Below the pieces are notes generated by a model. The model had not been told where the DNA came from. It saw only the letters and a program-made list of their open reading frames with translations, and did no database searches. The translations under genes and the position numbers were made by a program. 64,000 bases of DNA from Castellaniella sp040276065 (lineage in GTDB: Bacteria > Pseudomonadota > Gammaproteobacteria > Burkholderiales > Burkholderiaceae_B): positions 310,001-374,000 of the forward strand of contig NZ_JBELOI010000001.1 of the NCBI RefSeq assembly GCF_040276065.1. The letters are read 5' to 3'. Positions 44,684 to 52,901 of the stretch are shown piece after piece. Numbering within the stretch: position 1 is the first letter of the stretch; every line of letters begins with the position of its first letter.

Positions 44684-44707
44684 AAAAAAGGCAGCCCAGC
44701 GGCTGCC
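44684..44707 (-). terminator. Intrinsic terminator of rpmE2
   Basis: GGCAGCC and GGCTGCC form a 7-bp stem with a CAGC loop. On the minus strand it is followed by six U residues (A-run 44684-44689). It lies 20 bp after the L31 stop codon. Confidence 0.88.
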
Positions 44708-44727
44708 TGCGACCTTGCGGGGCGTGC

Positions 44728-44994
44728 TTACTGGTCTTTCTTGACCGTGCCGGCGGTGCGCGCGAAGCGGGCGCGGAATTTCTCGACGCGGCCGGTCTCG
44801 ACGATCCGGGTCTGGGCGCCCGTGTAGAAGGGGTGAGACTCGGAGGTCACATCGCACTTGAAAAGCGGGTAGGTCTTGCCGTCGATCTCGGTCGTTTCGC
44901 GGGTCGAGAGGGTCGAGCGCGAGATGAACTTGTTGCCGGTTTGCTGATCCAGGAATACGACTTCGCGGTATTCGGGGTGGATGCCTTCTTTCAT
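44728..44994 (-). CDS. rpmE2: 50S ribosomal protein L31 type B
   Basis: An 88-aa protein starting MKEGIHPEYREVVFLDQQTG, the signature of type B L31. The zinc-ribbon cysteines of type A L31 are absent, so this is the zinc-independent form. Type B genes are often repressed by Zur and used under zinc limitation; no clear Zur box was identified here, and the strong promoter suggests constitutive use. It is monocistronic, with promoter and terminator both visible. Confidence 0.97.
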   Translation of the reverse strand: MKEGIHPEYREVVFLDQQTGNKFISRSTLSTRETTEIDGKTYPLFKCDVTSESHPFYTGAQTRIVETGRVEKFRARFARTAGTVKKDQ

Positions 44995-45088
44995 GGTGGG
45001 TTCCAGTCGGTCTGTGGTAGGGTCGCCAGCCGGGCCGATGGCACCAAACCCCATCAAAGACCCAACAACGTATCCAGTAAAGCCGACC

Positions 45089-45117
45089 ATTCTACTGCGT
45101 TGCAGGCGTTTTCTCAA
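45089..45117 (-). promoter_or_regulatory. rpmE2 promoter
   Basis: On the minus strand, TTGAGA (45112-45117) and TAGAAT (45089-45094) are separated by exactly 17 bp, a near-consensus sigma70 promoter. The downstream bases (TAGAATG, then GGCTTTACTG) match the rpmB promoter almost exactly. The leader to the ATG is about 88 nt. Confidence 0.8.
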
Positions 45118-45155
45118 GCGCCGCGGGCCAGACCCGCCGCCGCCGGGGCCGCGGC

Positions 45156-45863
45156 CTACAACTCGCCCCGCTCGGCCAGGGATACCGTCCCGGAGGCGCC
45201 CACGATCAGGTGGTCTATCAGGCGGATGTCCACCAGGGCGAGCGCCTGCTTCAAGTGGCGCGTGAGGCTCAGGTCGGCGGGACTGGGCTCGGCCAGGCCC
45301 GATGGGTGGTTGTGGGCGAGGATCAGCCCGGCGGCATGATGGCCCAGCGCCGCGCGCACGACCTCGCGGGGATAGACGGTCGCCTGCGACAGGGTCCCGC
45401 GCGAGACCTCCTCGCAGCCGATCAATTGCAGTTGGGTGTCGAGATAGAGGGCGATGCAGTGCTCGACCCGCAGGTGCGCCAGGTGCGCGGCGCAGAACTG
45501 CTTGACGCGCTGGGGCTGATCCATCGACTGGCCGGCGCGCAGGCCCTCCTCGAGCGCCCGGCGGCTCAGTTCCTGGATGGCCAGTAGCTCGCAGGTCTTG
45601 GCCACCCCCACGCCCGGGATCTCCAGCAGCGTGCCGGCCGGGGCGGACAGCAGTGCGCGCAGGCCGCCGAAGCGCTCGAGCAGGCGCCTGCCCAGTGCGA
45701 CGGCGTCGCACCCGCGGGTGCCGGTGCGCAGCACCACGGCCAGCAGCTCGGCGCTGGTGAGCGAGCGGGCGCCGTGGGCCAGCAGGCGCTCGCGGGGGCG
45801 CTCGGGGCTCGCGATGCGGCCGGCCGGGGGCCGGGAATAGGGAGAAGCGGGATCTTGTGTCAC
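45156..45863 (-). CDS. radC: RadC/JAB-domain DNA repair-like protein
   Basis: A 235-aa protein of the RadC (UPF0758) family: an N-terminal helix-hairpin-helix-like region (LLEIPGVGVAKTCELLAI) and a C-terminal JAB/MPN metalloprotease-like domain with LILAHNHPSGLAEPSPAD. Its role is unsettled; the original DNA-repair claim was withdrawn for the E. coli gene. I chose the GTG at 45863 because RadC proteins rarely have longer N-termini and the ATG at 45926 would overlap the divergent fkpB start. It is divergent from fkpB. Confidence 0.88.
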   Translation of the reverse strand: MTQDPASPYSRPPAGRIASPERPRERLLAHGARSLTSAELLAVVLRTGTRGCDAVALGRRLLERFGGLRALLSAPAGTLLEIPGVGVAKTCELLAIQELSRRALEEGLRAGQSMDQPQRVKQFCAAHLAHLRVEHCIALYLDTQLQLIGCEEVSRGTLSQATVYPREVVRAALGHHAAGLILAHNHPSGLAEPSPADLSLTRHLKQALALVDIRLIDHLIVGASGTVSLAERGEL

Positions 45864-45913
45864 ATTAGGCTCTAAAATGGGCGCATAAGCATGATCTTCT
45901 ACGGTGACACACT

Positions 45914-46390
45914 TTGACTTCCACATCTGACGCGGTGAATACTTTTGTCCGTGCCGATTCCTACGTGACCTTGCACTACCGCATCGAGTTCGCCAGCGGC
46001 CAGGGGGCCGGCGCGGTGTTCGTCGATACCTTTTTGGACCGGCCGGCGACCTTGCAAATGGGCGTGGGGCAATGGGCCCCGGGCCTCGAGAGCCTCCTCG
46101 TCGGGCGTGTCGAGGGCGAGCATTTCACGGTCGAACTGCCGGCGGCGCAGGCCTACGGCGAACGCAATCCCGAGCTGATCCAGCGCGTCAGCCGCGAGAC
46201 CATGCGTGACAACGCGCCCCCGGACGCCGAATTCGAGCCGGGCGACATGGTCGAGTTCGTGGCGCCCAACGGCGGGCGGTATTCCGGCGTGCTCAAGGAG
46301 CTGGGCGAAACCTCGGGGCTGTTCGATTTCAACCATCCGCTGGCGGGCGTCGATCTGCAGATCGAGGTCCGGATCCTGGGGGTACTGTGA
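45914..46390 (+). CDS. fkpB: FKBP-type peptidyl-prolyl isomerase, SlpA/FkpB type
   Basis: A 158-aa SlyD-like prolyl isomerase. The FKBP half-domains flank an inserted IF-domain: SYVTLHYRIEFASGQG, PGLESLLVGRVEGEHFTVELP and FDFNHPLAGVDLQIEVRIL are typical. It lacks the metal-binding tail of SlyD. The start is uncertain: TTG at 45914 or GTG at 45935. The stop abuts ispH, as in many gamma- and betaproteobacteria (fkpB-ispH). Confidence 0.92.
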   Translation: MTSTSDAVNTFVRADSYVTLHYRIEFASGQGAGAVFVDTFLDRPATLQMGVGQWAPGLESLLVGRVEGEHFTVELPAAQAYGERNPELIQRVSRETMRDNAPPDAEFEPGDMVEFVAPNGGRYSGVLKELGETSGLFDFNHPLAGVDLQIEVRILGVL

Positions 46391-46392
46391 CC

Positions 46393-47352
46393 ATGACCGA
46401 GACATTCTTGCCCGAACCTGAAATCGTCCTGGCTCAGCCGCGGGGCTTTTGCGCCGGCGTGGACCGGGCCATCGAGATCGTCGAGCGCGCCCTCGAGCTC
46501 CACGGCGCGCCGATCTACGTGCGCCACGAAATCGTGCACAACCGCTACGTGGTCGAGGACCTGCGCAGCAAGGGCGCCATATTCATCGACCAACTGGTCG
46601 ACGCCCCTTCCGGCGCCATCGTGATCTTTTCGGCGCACGGCGTCTCGCGTGCGGTGCGTGCCGAGGCCCAGGCGCGCGGCCAGCGGATCTTCGATGCGAC
46701 CTGCCCGCTGGTCACCAAAGTCCACATCGAGGTTGCGCGCATGCGCGCGGACGGGCGCGAGATCATCATGATCGGTCATCGGGGACACCCCGAGGTCGAG
46801 GGGACGCTGGGCCAGGCCGAAGGCGGCATCCACCTGGTCGAAACCATCGCCGACGTCGCCGCCCTGCAGGTGGCCAACCCTGATCGACTGGCCTTTGTGA
46901 CCCAGACCACGCTGTCGGTCGACGACGCGGCTGAGGTGGCCGCCGCCTTGCGCGCGCGGTTCCCGGGCATCGCCGAGCCCAAGAAAAGCGACATCTGCTA
47001 TGCGACGCAGAATCGCCAGGACGCGGTGCGCATCATGGCGCCGGCCTGCGATCTGGTGCTGGTCGTGGGCAGCCCCAACAGTTCGAACTCCAACCGCCTG
47101 CGCGAGGTGGCCGAGCGCCGCGGCGTGACCGCCTACCTGCTGGACGATCCGGACATGATCGATCCGGAATGGCTGCGGGGGGTCCGCAGGGTCGGCGTGA
47201 CGGCCGGCGCCTCGGCGCCCGAGGTGCTGGTCGAGCAGGTGATCGCGCGGCTCAAAGAGCTGGGCGCGCGCTCGGTGCGCCCGCTCGAGGGCGTGGTCGA
47301 GAACGTCGCCTTTCCGCTGCCCAAAGAGCTCTCGCGCAAGCTCGCGACCTAG
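46393..47352 (+). CDS. ispH: 4-hydroxy-3-methylbut-2-enyl diphosphate reductase
   Basis: Last enzyme of the MEP isoprenoid pathway, making IPP and DMAPP with an iron-sulfur cluster. The three conserved cluster cysteines are Cys20 in PRGFCAGVDRA, Cys104 in DATCPLVTK and Cys202 in KSDICYATQNRQ. The histidine and TQTT substrate motifs (YVRHEIVHN, GHRGHPE, FVTQTTLS) are present. It has 319 aa from ATG 46393; a GTG at 46387 that overlaps the fkpB stop could also be used. Confidence 0.97.
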   Translation: MTETFLPEPEIVLAQPRGFCAGVDRAIEIVERALELHGAPIYVRHEIVHNRYVVEDLRSKGAIFIDQLVDAPSGAIVIFSAHGVSRAVRAEAQARGQRIFDATCPLVTKVHIEVARMRADGREIIMIGHRGHPEVEGTLGQAEGGIHLVETIADVAALQVANPDRLAFVTQTTLSVDDAAEVAAALRARFPGIAEPKKSDICYATQNRQDAVRIMAPACDLVLVVGSPNSSNSNRLREVAERRGVTAYLLDDPDMIDPEWLRGVRRVGVTAGASAPEVLVEQVIARLKELGARSVRPLEGVVENVAFPLPKELSRKLAT

Positions 47353-47367
47353 CGCCTGTCGGGTCGA

Positions 47368-47988
47368 TCAGGACCCGGTGGGGGCGCGGCCCTGCGGGTC
47401 GCGCGCCCACAGGCGGATGGTTTCGAGGCGGTCGAAGCCCCAGAACGGTTCGCCGTCGATGAGGATGAAGGGCGAGCCGAACACGCCCCGCTCGATAGCC
47501 GTGTCGTTGGCCTGGCGCAACAGGGTCTTCACCGCTTCCGAGGCGATCGCCTCGGCCAGCGCCCCCGTATCTATGCCAAGCCCGCCGGCCAGGCGCAGCG
47601 CCTCCTCGGTCTGGCCGATAGCCTTGTTGTCTACATAGTAGGCGTGCAGGACCCGCCGGGCGTAGGCCTTGGCCAGCGCCGGATTATCCTGGCCGACGTG
47701 CAGCATGACGCGCGCCGGGGCGACGGTCGCGATGGGAAAAGGATCAGGCATCTTGAAGGGGATGCCGTGCAGGCGCGCGGTGCGCGCAATGTCGAGGCGT
47801 GAATAGTCGCCCTTGAGCGGGATCTGGACCAGGGGCACCGTGCCGGTCGCCTTGAAGATCGGCCCGAGGAGGATCGGGTGCCAGCGGGCGTCGCGGCCCA
47901 GCTCCCGCGCCAGCGCATCGATGCGGGTGCTGGCGAAATAGCCGTAAGGCGAGGAAAAATCGAAATAGAAATCGAGGGGTGCGGGCAT
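47368..47988 (-). CDS. 2-hydroxychromene-2-carboxylate isomerase family protein (GST kappa/DsbA-like)
   Basis: A 206-aa thioredoxin-fold protein of the HCCA isomerase family, which uses glutathione to isomerise intermediates of polycyclic-aromatic degradation. The N-terminal LDFYFDFSSPYGYFAS holds the active Ser in place of the DsbA CXXC. GVFGSPFILIDGEPFWGFDR at the C-terminus is also typical. No other naphthalene-type gene is near, so the real substrate may differ. I chose MPAPLDFYFD as the start. It is convergent with ispH and divergent from the next dehydrogenase. Confidence 0.87.
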   Translation of the reverse strand: MPAPLDFYFDFSSPYGYFASTRIDALARELGRDARWHPILLGPIFKATGTVPLVQIPLKGDYSRLDIARTARLHGIPFKMPDPFPIATVAPARVMLHVGQDNPALAKAYARRVLHAYYVDNKAIGQTEEALRLAGGLGIDTGALAEAIASEAVKTLLRQANDTAIERGVFGSPFILIDGEPFWGFDRLETIRLWARDPQGRAPTGS

Positions 47989-48056
47989 GTGGGCGTCCTT
48001 GGGCAAGGTACTATATTTGTTCGAGCATAGCGCGAAGCGCGCCGGAAGGAGAACGG

Positions 48057-48935
48057 ATGATTATCGGTTTTTGCGGCTTGGGCCTGATGGGGACCCCGAT
48101 GGCGCGGCGGCTGCTGGCGGCCGGGCACGAGTTGCGGGTCTGGAATCGCTCGCCGGCGCGCGCCGCGGTCCTCGGCGTCGAGGGCGCACGCGTGTGCGAG
48201 ACGCCGCGCGCCCTGGGCGAGCAATGCGACTACGTTCTGATGTGCGTGTATGACGCGGCCGCTGTCGAGGCCGTGGTGTTCGGGCCGCAGGGGCTGGCGG
48301 AGGCGGCTGGTGTCGCGGTGGTCGTCGACCATTCCTCGATCCCGCCGGATGCCACGCGGCGCTTCGCCGCGCGCCTCGAGCAGGCCTCGGGCGCGGTCTG
48401 GGTCGATGCGCCCGTATCGGGCGGTACCGGCGGCGCGGACGCCGGCACGCTCGCGATCATGGCGGGCGGCCCGCGCGCCGCCTTCGATGCGGTCGAGCCC
48501 GTGCTGACGGCCTATGCCCGGCGGATCACGCACATGGGCGATACCGGCGCGGGCCAGGTGGCAAAGCTTTGCAACCAGACGATCGTGGCCACCACCATCG
48601 CCGCCATCGCCGAGGCGGTGGGCCTGGCGCGCGATGCCGGGGTGGACCCGGCGCGCCTGGCCGAGGCCCTGGGCGGTGGCTGGGCGGACTCGACGCTGCT
48701 GCAGATTTTCGTGCCGCGCATGACCCAGCCGCCGCCACCGGTGCAGGCGGGGCTGGACACCATGCTCAAGGACCTCGACACCGTGGCTGCCCTGGCCCGT
48801 GCCCAGGGCTCTGCCGTTCCCGTGGCGGCCGCCGCCGGACAAAGCTACCGGCTCGCCAGCCGCCGGGGGCTGGGCCCGCAGGACGTCTCGCAGTTGGCCC
48901 GTCTCTACGAGCGCGCCGATGGGGGCCGGCCATGA
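48057..48935 (+). CDS. NAD(P)-dependent beta-hydroxyacid dehydrogenase (3-hydroxyisobutyrate dehydrogenase family)
   Basis: A 292-aa Rossmann-fold oxidoreductase. The cofactor motif IIGFCGLGLMGTPMARRL is at the N-terminus, the substrate motif VDAPVSGGTGGADAGTL near residue 120, and the catalytic lysine in GAGQVAKLCNQTIV. Enzymes of this family oxidise 3-hydroxyisobutyrate, tartronate semialdehyde or related acids. The particular substrate is not clear. GAAGGAGAA precedes the ATG. The stop overlaps the DUF945 gene start by 4 bp. Confidence 0.88.
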   Translation: MIIGFCGLGLMGTPMARRLLAAGHELRVWNRSPARAAVLGVEGARVCETPRALGEQCDYVLMCVYDAAAVEAVVFGPQGLAEAAGVAVVVDHSSIPPDATRRFAARLEQASGAVWVDAPVSGGTGGADAGTLAIMAGGPRAAFDAVEPVLTAYARRITHMGDTGAGQVAKLCNQTIVATTIAAIAEAVGLARDAGVDPARLAEALGGGWADSTLLQIFVPRMTQPPPPVQAGLDTMLKDLDTVAALARAQGSAVPVAAAAGQSYRLASRRGLGPQDVSQLARLYERADGGRP

Positions 48936-50374
48936 GCCGTTCCCCGGCCGCGGTTGCGGTGGTTGGGGCGCTCGTGCTGGTGGGCGCCTATGCAGGGGCA
49001 TCGTGGTACGCGGGACGCGAGGCCGAGTCCGAAATCGAGCGGTTCGTCGAGCAGGTGAATCTCGGCCTCGCGGCGCAGTGGACGGTGTCCGAACCGCAGC
49101 CGCTTTTGCGCATCGACGACTACCAGCGCGGCTGGTTCTCGTCTCAGATCCGCTACACCCTGGCTTACCGGGACGATGCCGGGCGCGCGCGCGATCTGCA
49201 TTTCCAGGACGATCTGGCGCATGGACCCTTGCCCTGGGCGGCGCTGCGCGCGGGCGACTGGCGGCCCGCGATGGCCTACAGTCGCCTCTCGCTGACGCCC
49301 AGCGACGCCTGGCGGGCCTGGTTCGATGGCGTCGAGGGCGGTGGCTCGCCGCTGACGATCGACACCCGGATCGCGTTCGATGGCAAGATCCACACGGTCT
49401 GGCAACTGCGGGCCGCAAAGGTGAACGGCGAGGATACCCAGCTCGCATTCGATGCGGGACGCATGACGGTGGATTACGATCCCGGCACGCGGGCCACCGA
49501 GGCGCAAGGCAGCCTGGGCGAGCTCGGCCTGGTCGCCCCCGAAACCGGCGAGCGGTTGCGCTTGCGGGACGTGACGATCCAGAGCAATGGCGTGCTGGCC
49601 GACGACAGCGGTGGGCAGACGCACTATCGCCTCTCGATCGGGCAGGCCTTGCTCGAGCAGCCCGATACGCCCGTGGTCGAGATGCACGGCCTCGAGGTCG
49701 GCCTGGATGCGGCGCGCACCGGCGCGCTTGCCGATGGCCGGCTGCGCTACGCCCTCGATCAGTTGCGGGTGGGGGGCGCGGACATGGGTCGGCTGGAATT
49801 CGGGGCCTCGGCGCAGCGCCTGGACGTGGCGGCGTTCCAGGCTCTGCGGCGGGATTGGGAGCGGATCGCGGCGACCGGCGATGAATCCGAGGGCCTCAGC
49901 CCCGAGGACGAGGCGATGCTGCGCGAGCGCCTGGGTCCGGTGCTGGCGGCGGGACCCTCTGTCGCGATCGATCCCTTGCGCTGGCTCAATGCCCAGGGTC
50001 GCAGCCAGGCCACGCTGGCCGTGGATTTCACGGCGCCCGGCGAGGCGGGCGCCGATGCGGCCGGGCTGGGCGCCTTCATCGAAGGCGCGCTGCGGCAGGT
50101 GCGCCTGGATGTCGAGGTGTCCAAGGCGATGTTGCTCGAAACGGCGCGGCGCGCGAATCCGGCCGATGCCGAGCGCGCGGCGGCCATGGCGAGCATGGCG
50201 TTCGATCATGTCTCGGGCCGTCTCGTGCGTGCGGGGCTCATCGGGCTCGAGGGCGGTGTCGCCCGGCTCGCGTTCATCTATGGCGCCGGCCGGGTGATCT
50301 TGAATGGGCGGGACATGCCGGTGGTGGATTTCCTCGCCCTGGTGTCGCCCTGGCTGCTTGGCGCCTTCGAGTAG
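48932..50374 (+). CDS. YdgA-like DUF945 family protein
   Basis: A 480-aa protein with one N-terminal membrane segment (AAVAVVGALVLVGAYAGASW) and a long beta-rich periplasmic part. The region FVEQVNLGLAAQWTVSEPQPLLRIDDYQRGWFSS, split by context, matches the opening of E. coli YdgA/YihF-type (DUF945) proteins. Function is unknown; membrane-tethered envelope proteins are the usual description. It is coupled to the preceding dehydrogenase by a 4-bp overlap (ATGA), although no functional link is known. Confidence 0.8.
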   Translation: MSRSPAAVAVVGALVLVGAYAGASWYAGREAESEIERFVEQVNLGLAAQWTVSEPQPLLRIDDYQRGWFSSQIRYTLAYRDDAGRARDLHFQDDLAHGPLPWAALRAGDWRPAMAYSRLSLTPSDAWRAWFDGVEGGGSPLTIDTRIAFDGKIHTVWQLRAAKVNGEDTQLAFDAGRMTVDYDPGTRATEAQGSLGELGLVAPETGERLRLRDVTIQSNGVLADDSGGQTHYRLSIGQALLEQPDTPVVEMHGLEVGLDAARTGALADGRLRYALDQLRVGGADMGRLEFGASAQRLDVAAFQALRRDWERIAATGDESEGLSPEDEAMLRERLGPVLAAGPSVAIDPLRWLNAQGRSQATLAVDFTAPGEAGADAAGLGAFIEGALRQVRLDVEVSKAMLLETARRANPADAERAAAMASMAFDHVSGRLVRAGLIGLEGGVARLAFIYGAGRVILNGRDMPVVDFLALVSPWLLGAFE

Positions 50375-50381
50375 CCGCGCC

Positions 50382-50864
50382 TCAGTGGCGACGTCTGACC
50401 GAGCGGCCATCGTAGGACCAGAGGTCGATCTTGCCGGGCGCGTCGGCGCTCGGCGTCTCGAGCTGAAGGTTGCGGCCGTGGATGCTCACCCGGACCTTGG
50501 GCGAGCACGAGCCGAAGGCCTTGGTGACACGGTGGCCGGATTTATCGAGCGCAATCCAGTGGTAGTGGATGGGGCAGGCTCGATCGCCGGTGTCGACGCT
50601 GATGAGGGCGACGCTGCGCTTGCCCACGCGGTAGGCATAGCTGATGTTGATGAGACCCTCGATGGGCGGCTCGACCTCTGTGCCGTCGAGCAGCAGGGCG
50701 GATCCGTAGACGTAGCTGGTGGTGCGCACCTCCAGCGTGCCGTATGGGGTCGCGAGCACGTTGCGGAACGGCGGGTCGGGCCAGAGGTCCGCTGTTTGCG
50801 AGTGTGCGGGCGCCAGGCCCGCGCATAGCATGATGGCGGATAGCAGGCCTGGGATAAACCGCAT
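50382..50864 (-). CDS. Small secreted protein of unknown function
   Basis: A 160-aa protein with a clear signal peptide: MRFIPGLLSAIMLCAGLAPA, then a likely cut after AHS. The mature part is beta-rich, has two cysteines (DRACPIHYHW and FGSCSPKV) that could form a disulfide, and ends in a basic tail (RSVRRRH). I do not recognise the family. It is convergent with the DUF945 gene, 7 bp apart. Confidence 0.7.
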   Translation of the reverse strand: MRFIPGLLSAIMLCAGLAPAHSQTADLWPDPPFRNVLATPYGTLEVRTTSYVYGSALLLDGTEVEPPIEGLINISYAYRVGKRSVALISVDTGDRACPIHYHWIALDKSGHRVTKAFGSCSPKVRVSIHGRNLQLETPSADAPGKIDLWSYDGRSVRRRH

Positions 50865-51212
50865 GATCGTGGATGGACGCAGTGTGCTAAGGATTCTCGA
50901 GCCTCGACCGGCTTCAGGTGTCCCTGCGATTACATTTCATTTTCTTTCCGGATGCAAGAGGCTGCGTGGCAAAGGCAGAGGCGCCGGCCTGATCCAGCCG
51001 TCCAGGGGTCCGGCCCTCGAGACGCCGTGCGAGTATGTCGACAAGATCATTTTGACTTGAATGATTCGGATCCGCCGAGCGGGTCCTGACATGCCGCGGG
51101 GAAAAATGCCGATTTTTCCGCCCTGCTGTTTTCCCTTAAGCAATTACCCTGATTTTGTGCGTTGCGGAAATTTTTCCGGGCGATAAATCCATTTGAAAAC
51201 AGTGCTTTGAAT

Positions 51213-51230
51213 ATCGCGGATATTCGCGAT
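51213..51230. promoter_or_regulatory. Palindrome in the liv upstream region
   Basis: ATCGCG and CGCGAT are perfect inverted 6-bp arms around a 6-bp AT-rich centre (gatatt). The site lies 51 bp before the tandem repeats and could bind a dimeric regulator. No family is assigned. Confidence 0.4.
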
Positions 51231-51280
51231 GGGCCGATGTTTGCCTGAGGTATGTCAGAAGCAAATAAATCCATGTCCTA

Positions 51281-51302
51281 TTTGCGTAAGTTTTGCGTAA
51301 GT
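51281..51302 (+). repeat. Tandem 11-bp repeat (TTTGCGTAAGT x2)
   Basis: Two identical, directly adjacent 11-bp units end 166 bp before the livJ ATG. One turn of the helix per unit would place both copies on the same DNA face, which suits a regulator binding as a tandem dimer. The second copy overlaps the weak -35 candidate. Confidence 0.55.
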
Positions 51303-51468
51303 TTCAAATCTTACTAATAGCGTCACGCGGAAGTAAGTGAGGTTTTTATCTGCCGACATAAAAACAAAGCTTGACATGACTCACAAAAAGACAGCGGGTG
51401 CTTCACTGGAAATTCATTTCACGCCGGGCGTCCCCGATACCCGGGCTCAATCACTCAGGAGACAAGCA

Positions 51469-52830
51469 ATGGATGAAAAGAAGACTTTGGGCAACGCCTT
51501 GAAGGCACGTGTGCAGCGCCGCTCGGTATTGAAAGCGGGTGCGGCCGGCGTGGCCGGCGGCATGCTGATGCCCGGAGCCGCCCGGGTTGCCTTGGCCGAG
51601 GACAAGAAGCCCCTGGGGGCGTGGCCGGCGGGCGCCGACGGGGATTCCGTATTTGTGGGTCTGACCGTCGACCTCACAGGTCCGTATTCGGCCCAGGGCG
51701 CCGAGCAGAAGAACGGCTACGAGCTGGCCGCCGAGCAGATCAATGCCGGGGCTCCCGAGGTTCAGAAGATCTCCCCGCTCATCAAGAAGGGCATCCTGGG
51801 CAAGAAGCTGGTGCTCGGTTCGGCCGACGCCGAAACCAAGCCCAACACCGGGGTGCAGGCGGCCACCCGCTTCATCCATGACAACAAGGCCATGATGATC
51901 GCGGGCAGCACCAGCAGCGCGGTGGCCATCGCCCTGCAGAAAGTCTGCAACCGCGAACACACCCCGTACTTCACGGCCATTTCGGGCTCCAACGAAACCA
52001 CTGGCGTGGACTGCCAGCGCTACGGCTTTCGCCTGTGCTACTTCGCCTACATGGCCTGCAAGGCCATCGCCCCGGTGGTCGCCAAGGAGCTTGGCAAGAA
52101 TCGCAAGGCCGCCTACCTGACCCCGGACTACACCTACGGCCATACCACCACAGAGTCCATGACCGAGTTCACCGAGAAGGAAGGCTGGAAGACGATCACC
52201 AACCAGGTCCACCCGCTGGGTGCCAAGGACTACAGCTCCTACCTGATCAACATCGCCAACACCGACGCCGATGTGCTGGTCGTCGTGGCCTATGGCGCGG
52301 ATGCCGCCAACGCCATCAAGCAGGCCAAGCAGTTCGGCCTGCTCGACAAGATGAAGATCGTCATTCCCTATATGTCCGCCTACCTGGAAAAGGAAGTCGG
52401 TGCCGAGGTCATGCAAGGCGTCTACGCCGCCCAGGGCTTCTGGTGGACCATGGAGGACAAGATTCCCGTCGCCAAGGACTTCGTGGCCGCCTACGAGAAA
52501 AAATACAACAGCAAACCCCGGGATTCGGCCATGTACGCCTACTTGGCGCTGGTGTTGTGGGCCGATGCGGTGGAGCGCGCCAAGAGCCTCTACCCGATCG
52601 ACGTGGTCAAGGCCTTGGAGGCCGGCGAGCTTCGCGACAGCCCGGTGGGCAAGGTCACGTTCCGCCCCGAAGACCATCAGGGCATCGTCGACTTTCCGAT
52701 CCTGCGCGGCAAGAAGCCCGCCGACATGAAGAGCCCGGAGGACTTCTTCGATGTCGTCCAGGTCGTCAGCGGCAAGGACGTCCTGCCTCCGGTCGGCCTG
52801 CTGGGTTGCAAGATGGGTGATTACGTCTAA
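51469..52830 (+). CDS. Branched-chain amino-acid-type ABC transporter substrate-binding protein
   Basis: A 453-aa periplasmic binding protein of the LivJ/Peripla_BP_6 class. The N-terminus carries a twin-arginine signal (VQRRSVLKAGAAGVAGGMLM), so export by the Tat system is likely. The mature domain has VGLTVDLTGPYSAQGAEQKN and TPDYTYGHTTTESM. Family members also bind amides, urea or aromatic acids, so the ligand is open. A GGAGA ribosome site lies 6 nt before the ATG at 51469; the open frame extends upstream without support. It heads the liv-type operon. Confidence 0.93.
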   Translation: MDEKKTLGNALKARVQRRSVLKAGAAGVAGGMLMPGAARVALAEDKKPLGAWPAGADGDSVFVGLTVDLTGPYSAQGAEQKNGYELAAEQINAGAPEVQKISPLIKKGILGKKLVLGSADAETKPNTGVQAATRFIHDNKAMMIAGSTSSAVAIALQKVCNREHTPYFTAISGSNETTGVDCQRYGFRLCYFAYMACKAIAPVVAKELGKNRKAAYLTPDYTYGHTTTESMTEFTEKEGWKTITNQVHPLGAKDYSSYLINIANTDADVLVVVAYGADAANAIKQAKQFGLLDKMKIVIPYMSAYLEKEVGAEVMQGVYAAQGFWWTMEDKIPVAKDFVAAYEKKYNSKPRDSAMYAYLALVLWADAVERAKSLYPIDVVKALEAGELRDSPVGKVTFRPEDHQGIVDFPILRGKKPADMKSPEDFFDVVQVVSGKDVLPPVGLLGCKMGDYV

Positions 52831-52901
52831 GCGCGGTTTCCGGCCTTTCCTCCAGACCGGGGGAAAGGCCGGGTTCCGGGGCTCTCACAGGAGGCAACTC
52901 G

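Larger units (their letters stand above)
50865..51468. other. AT-richer regulatory region upstream of the liv operon
   Basis: A 604-bp gap, the longest in the window, with no supportable gene. From about 51060 the DNA becomes clearly AT-richer than its surroundings. It contains a palindrome ATCGCG-gatatt-CGCGAT (51213-51230) and two tandem 11-bp repeats (51281-51302). These mark it as a regulatory leader for the liv genes. TTGCGT (51293) to TAATAG (51315) is a weak promoter candidate. Confidence 0.6.
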
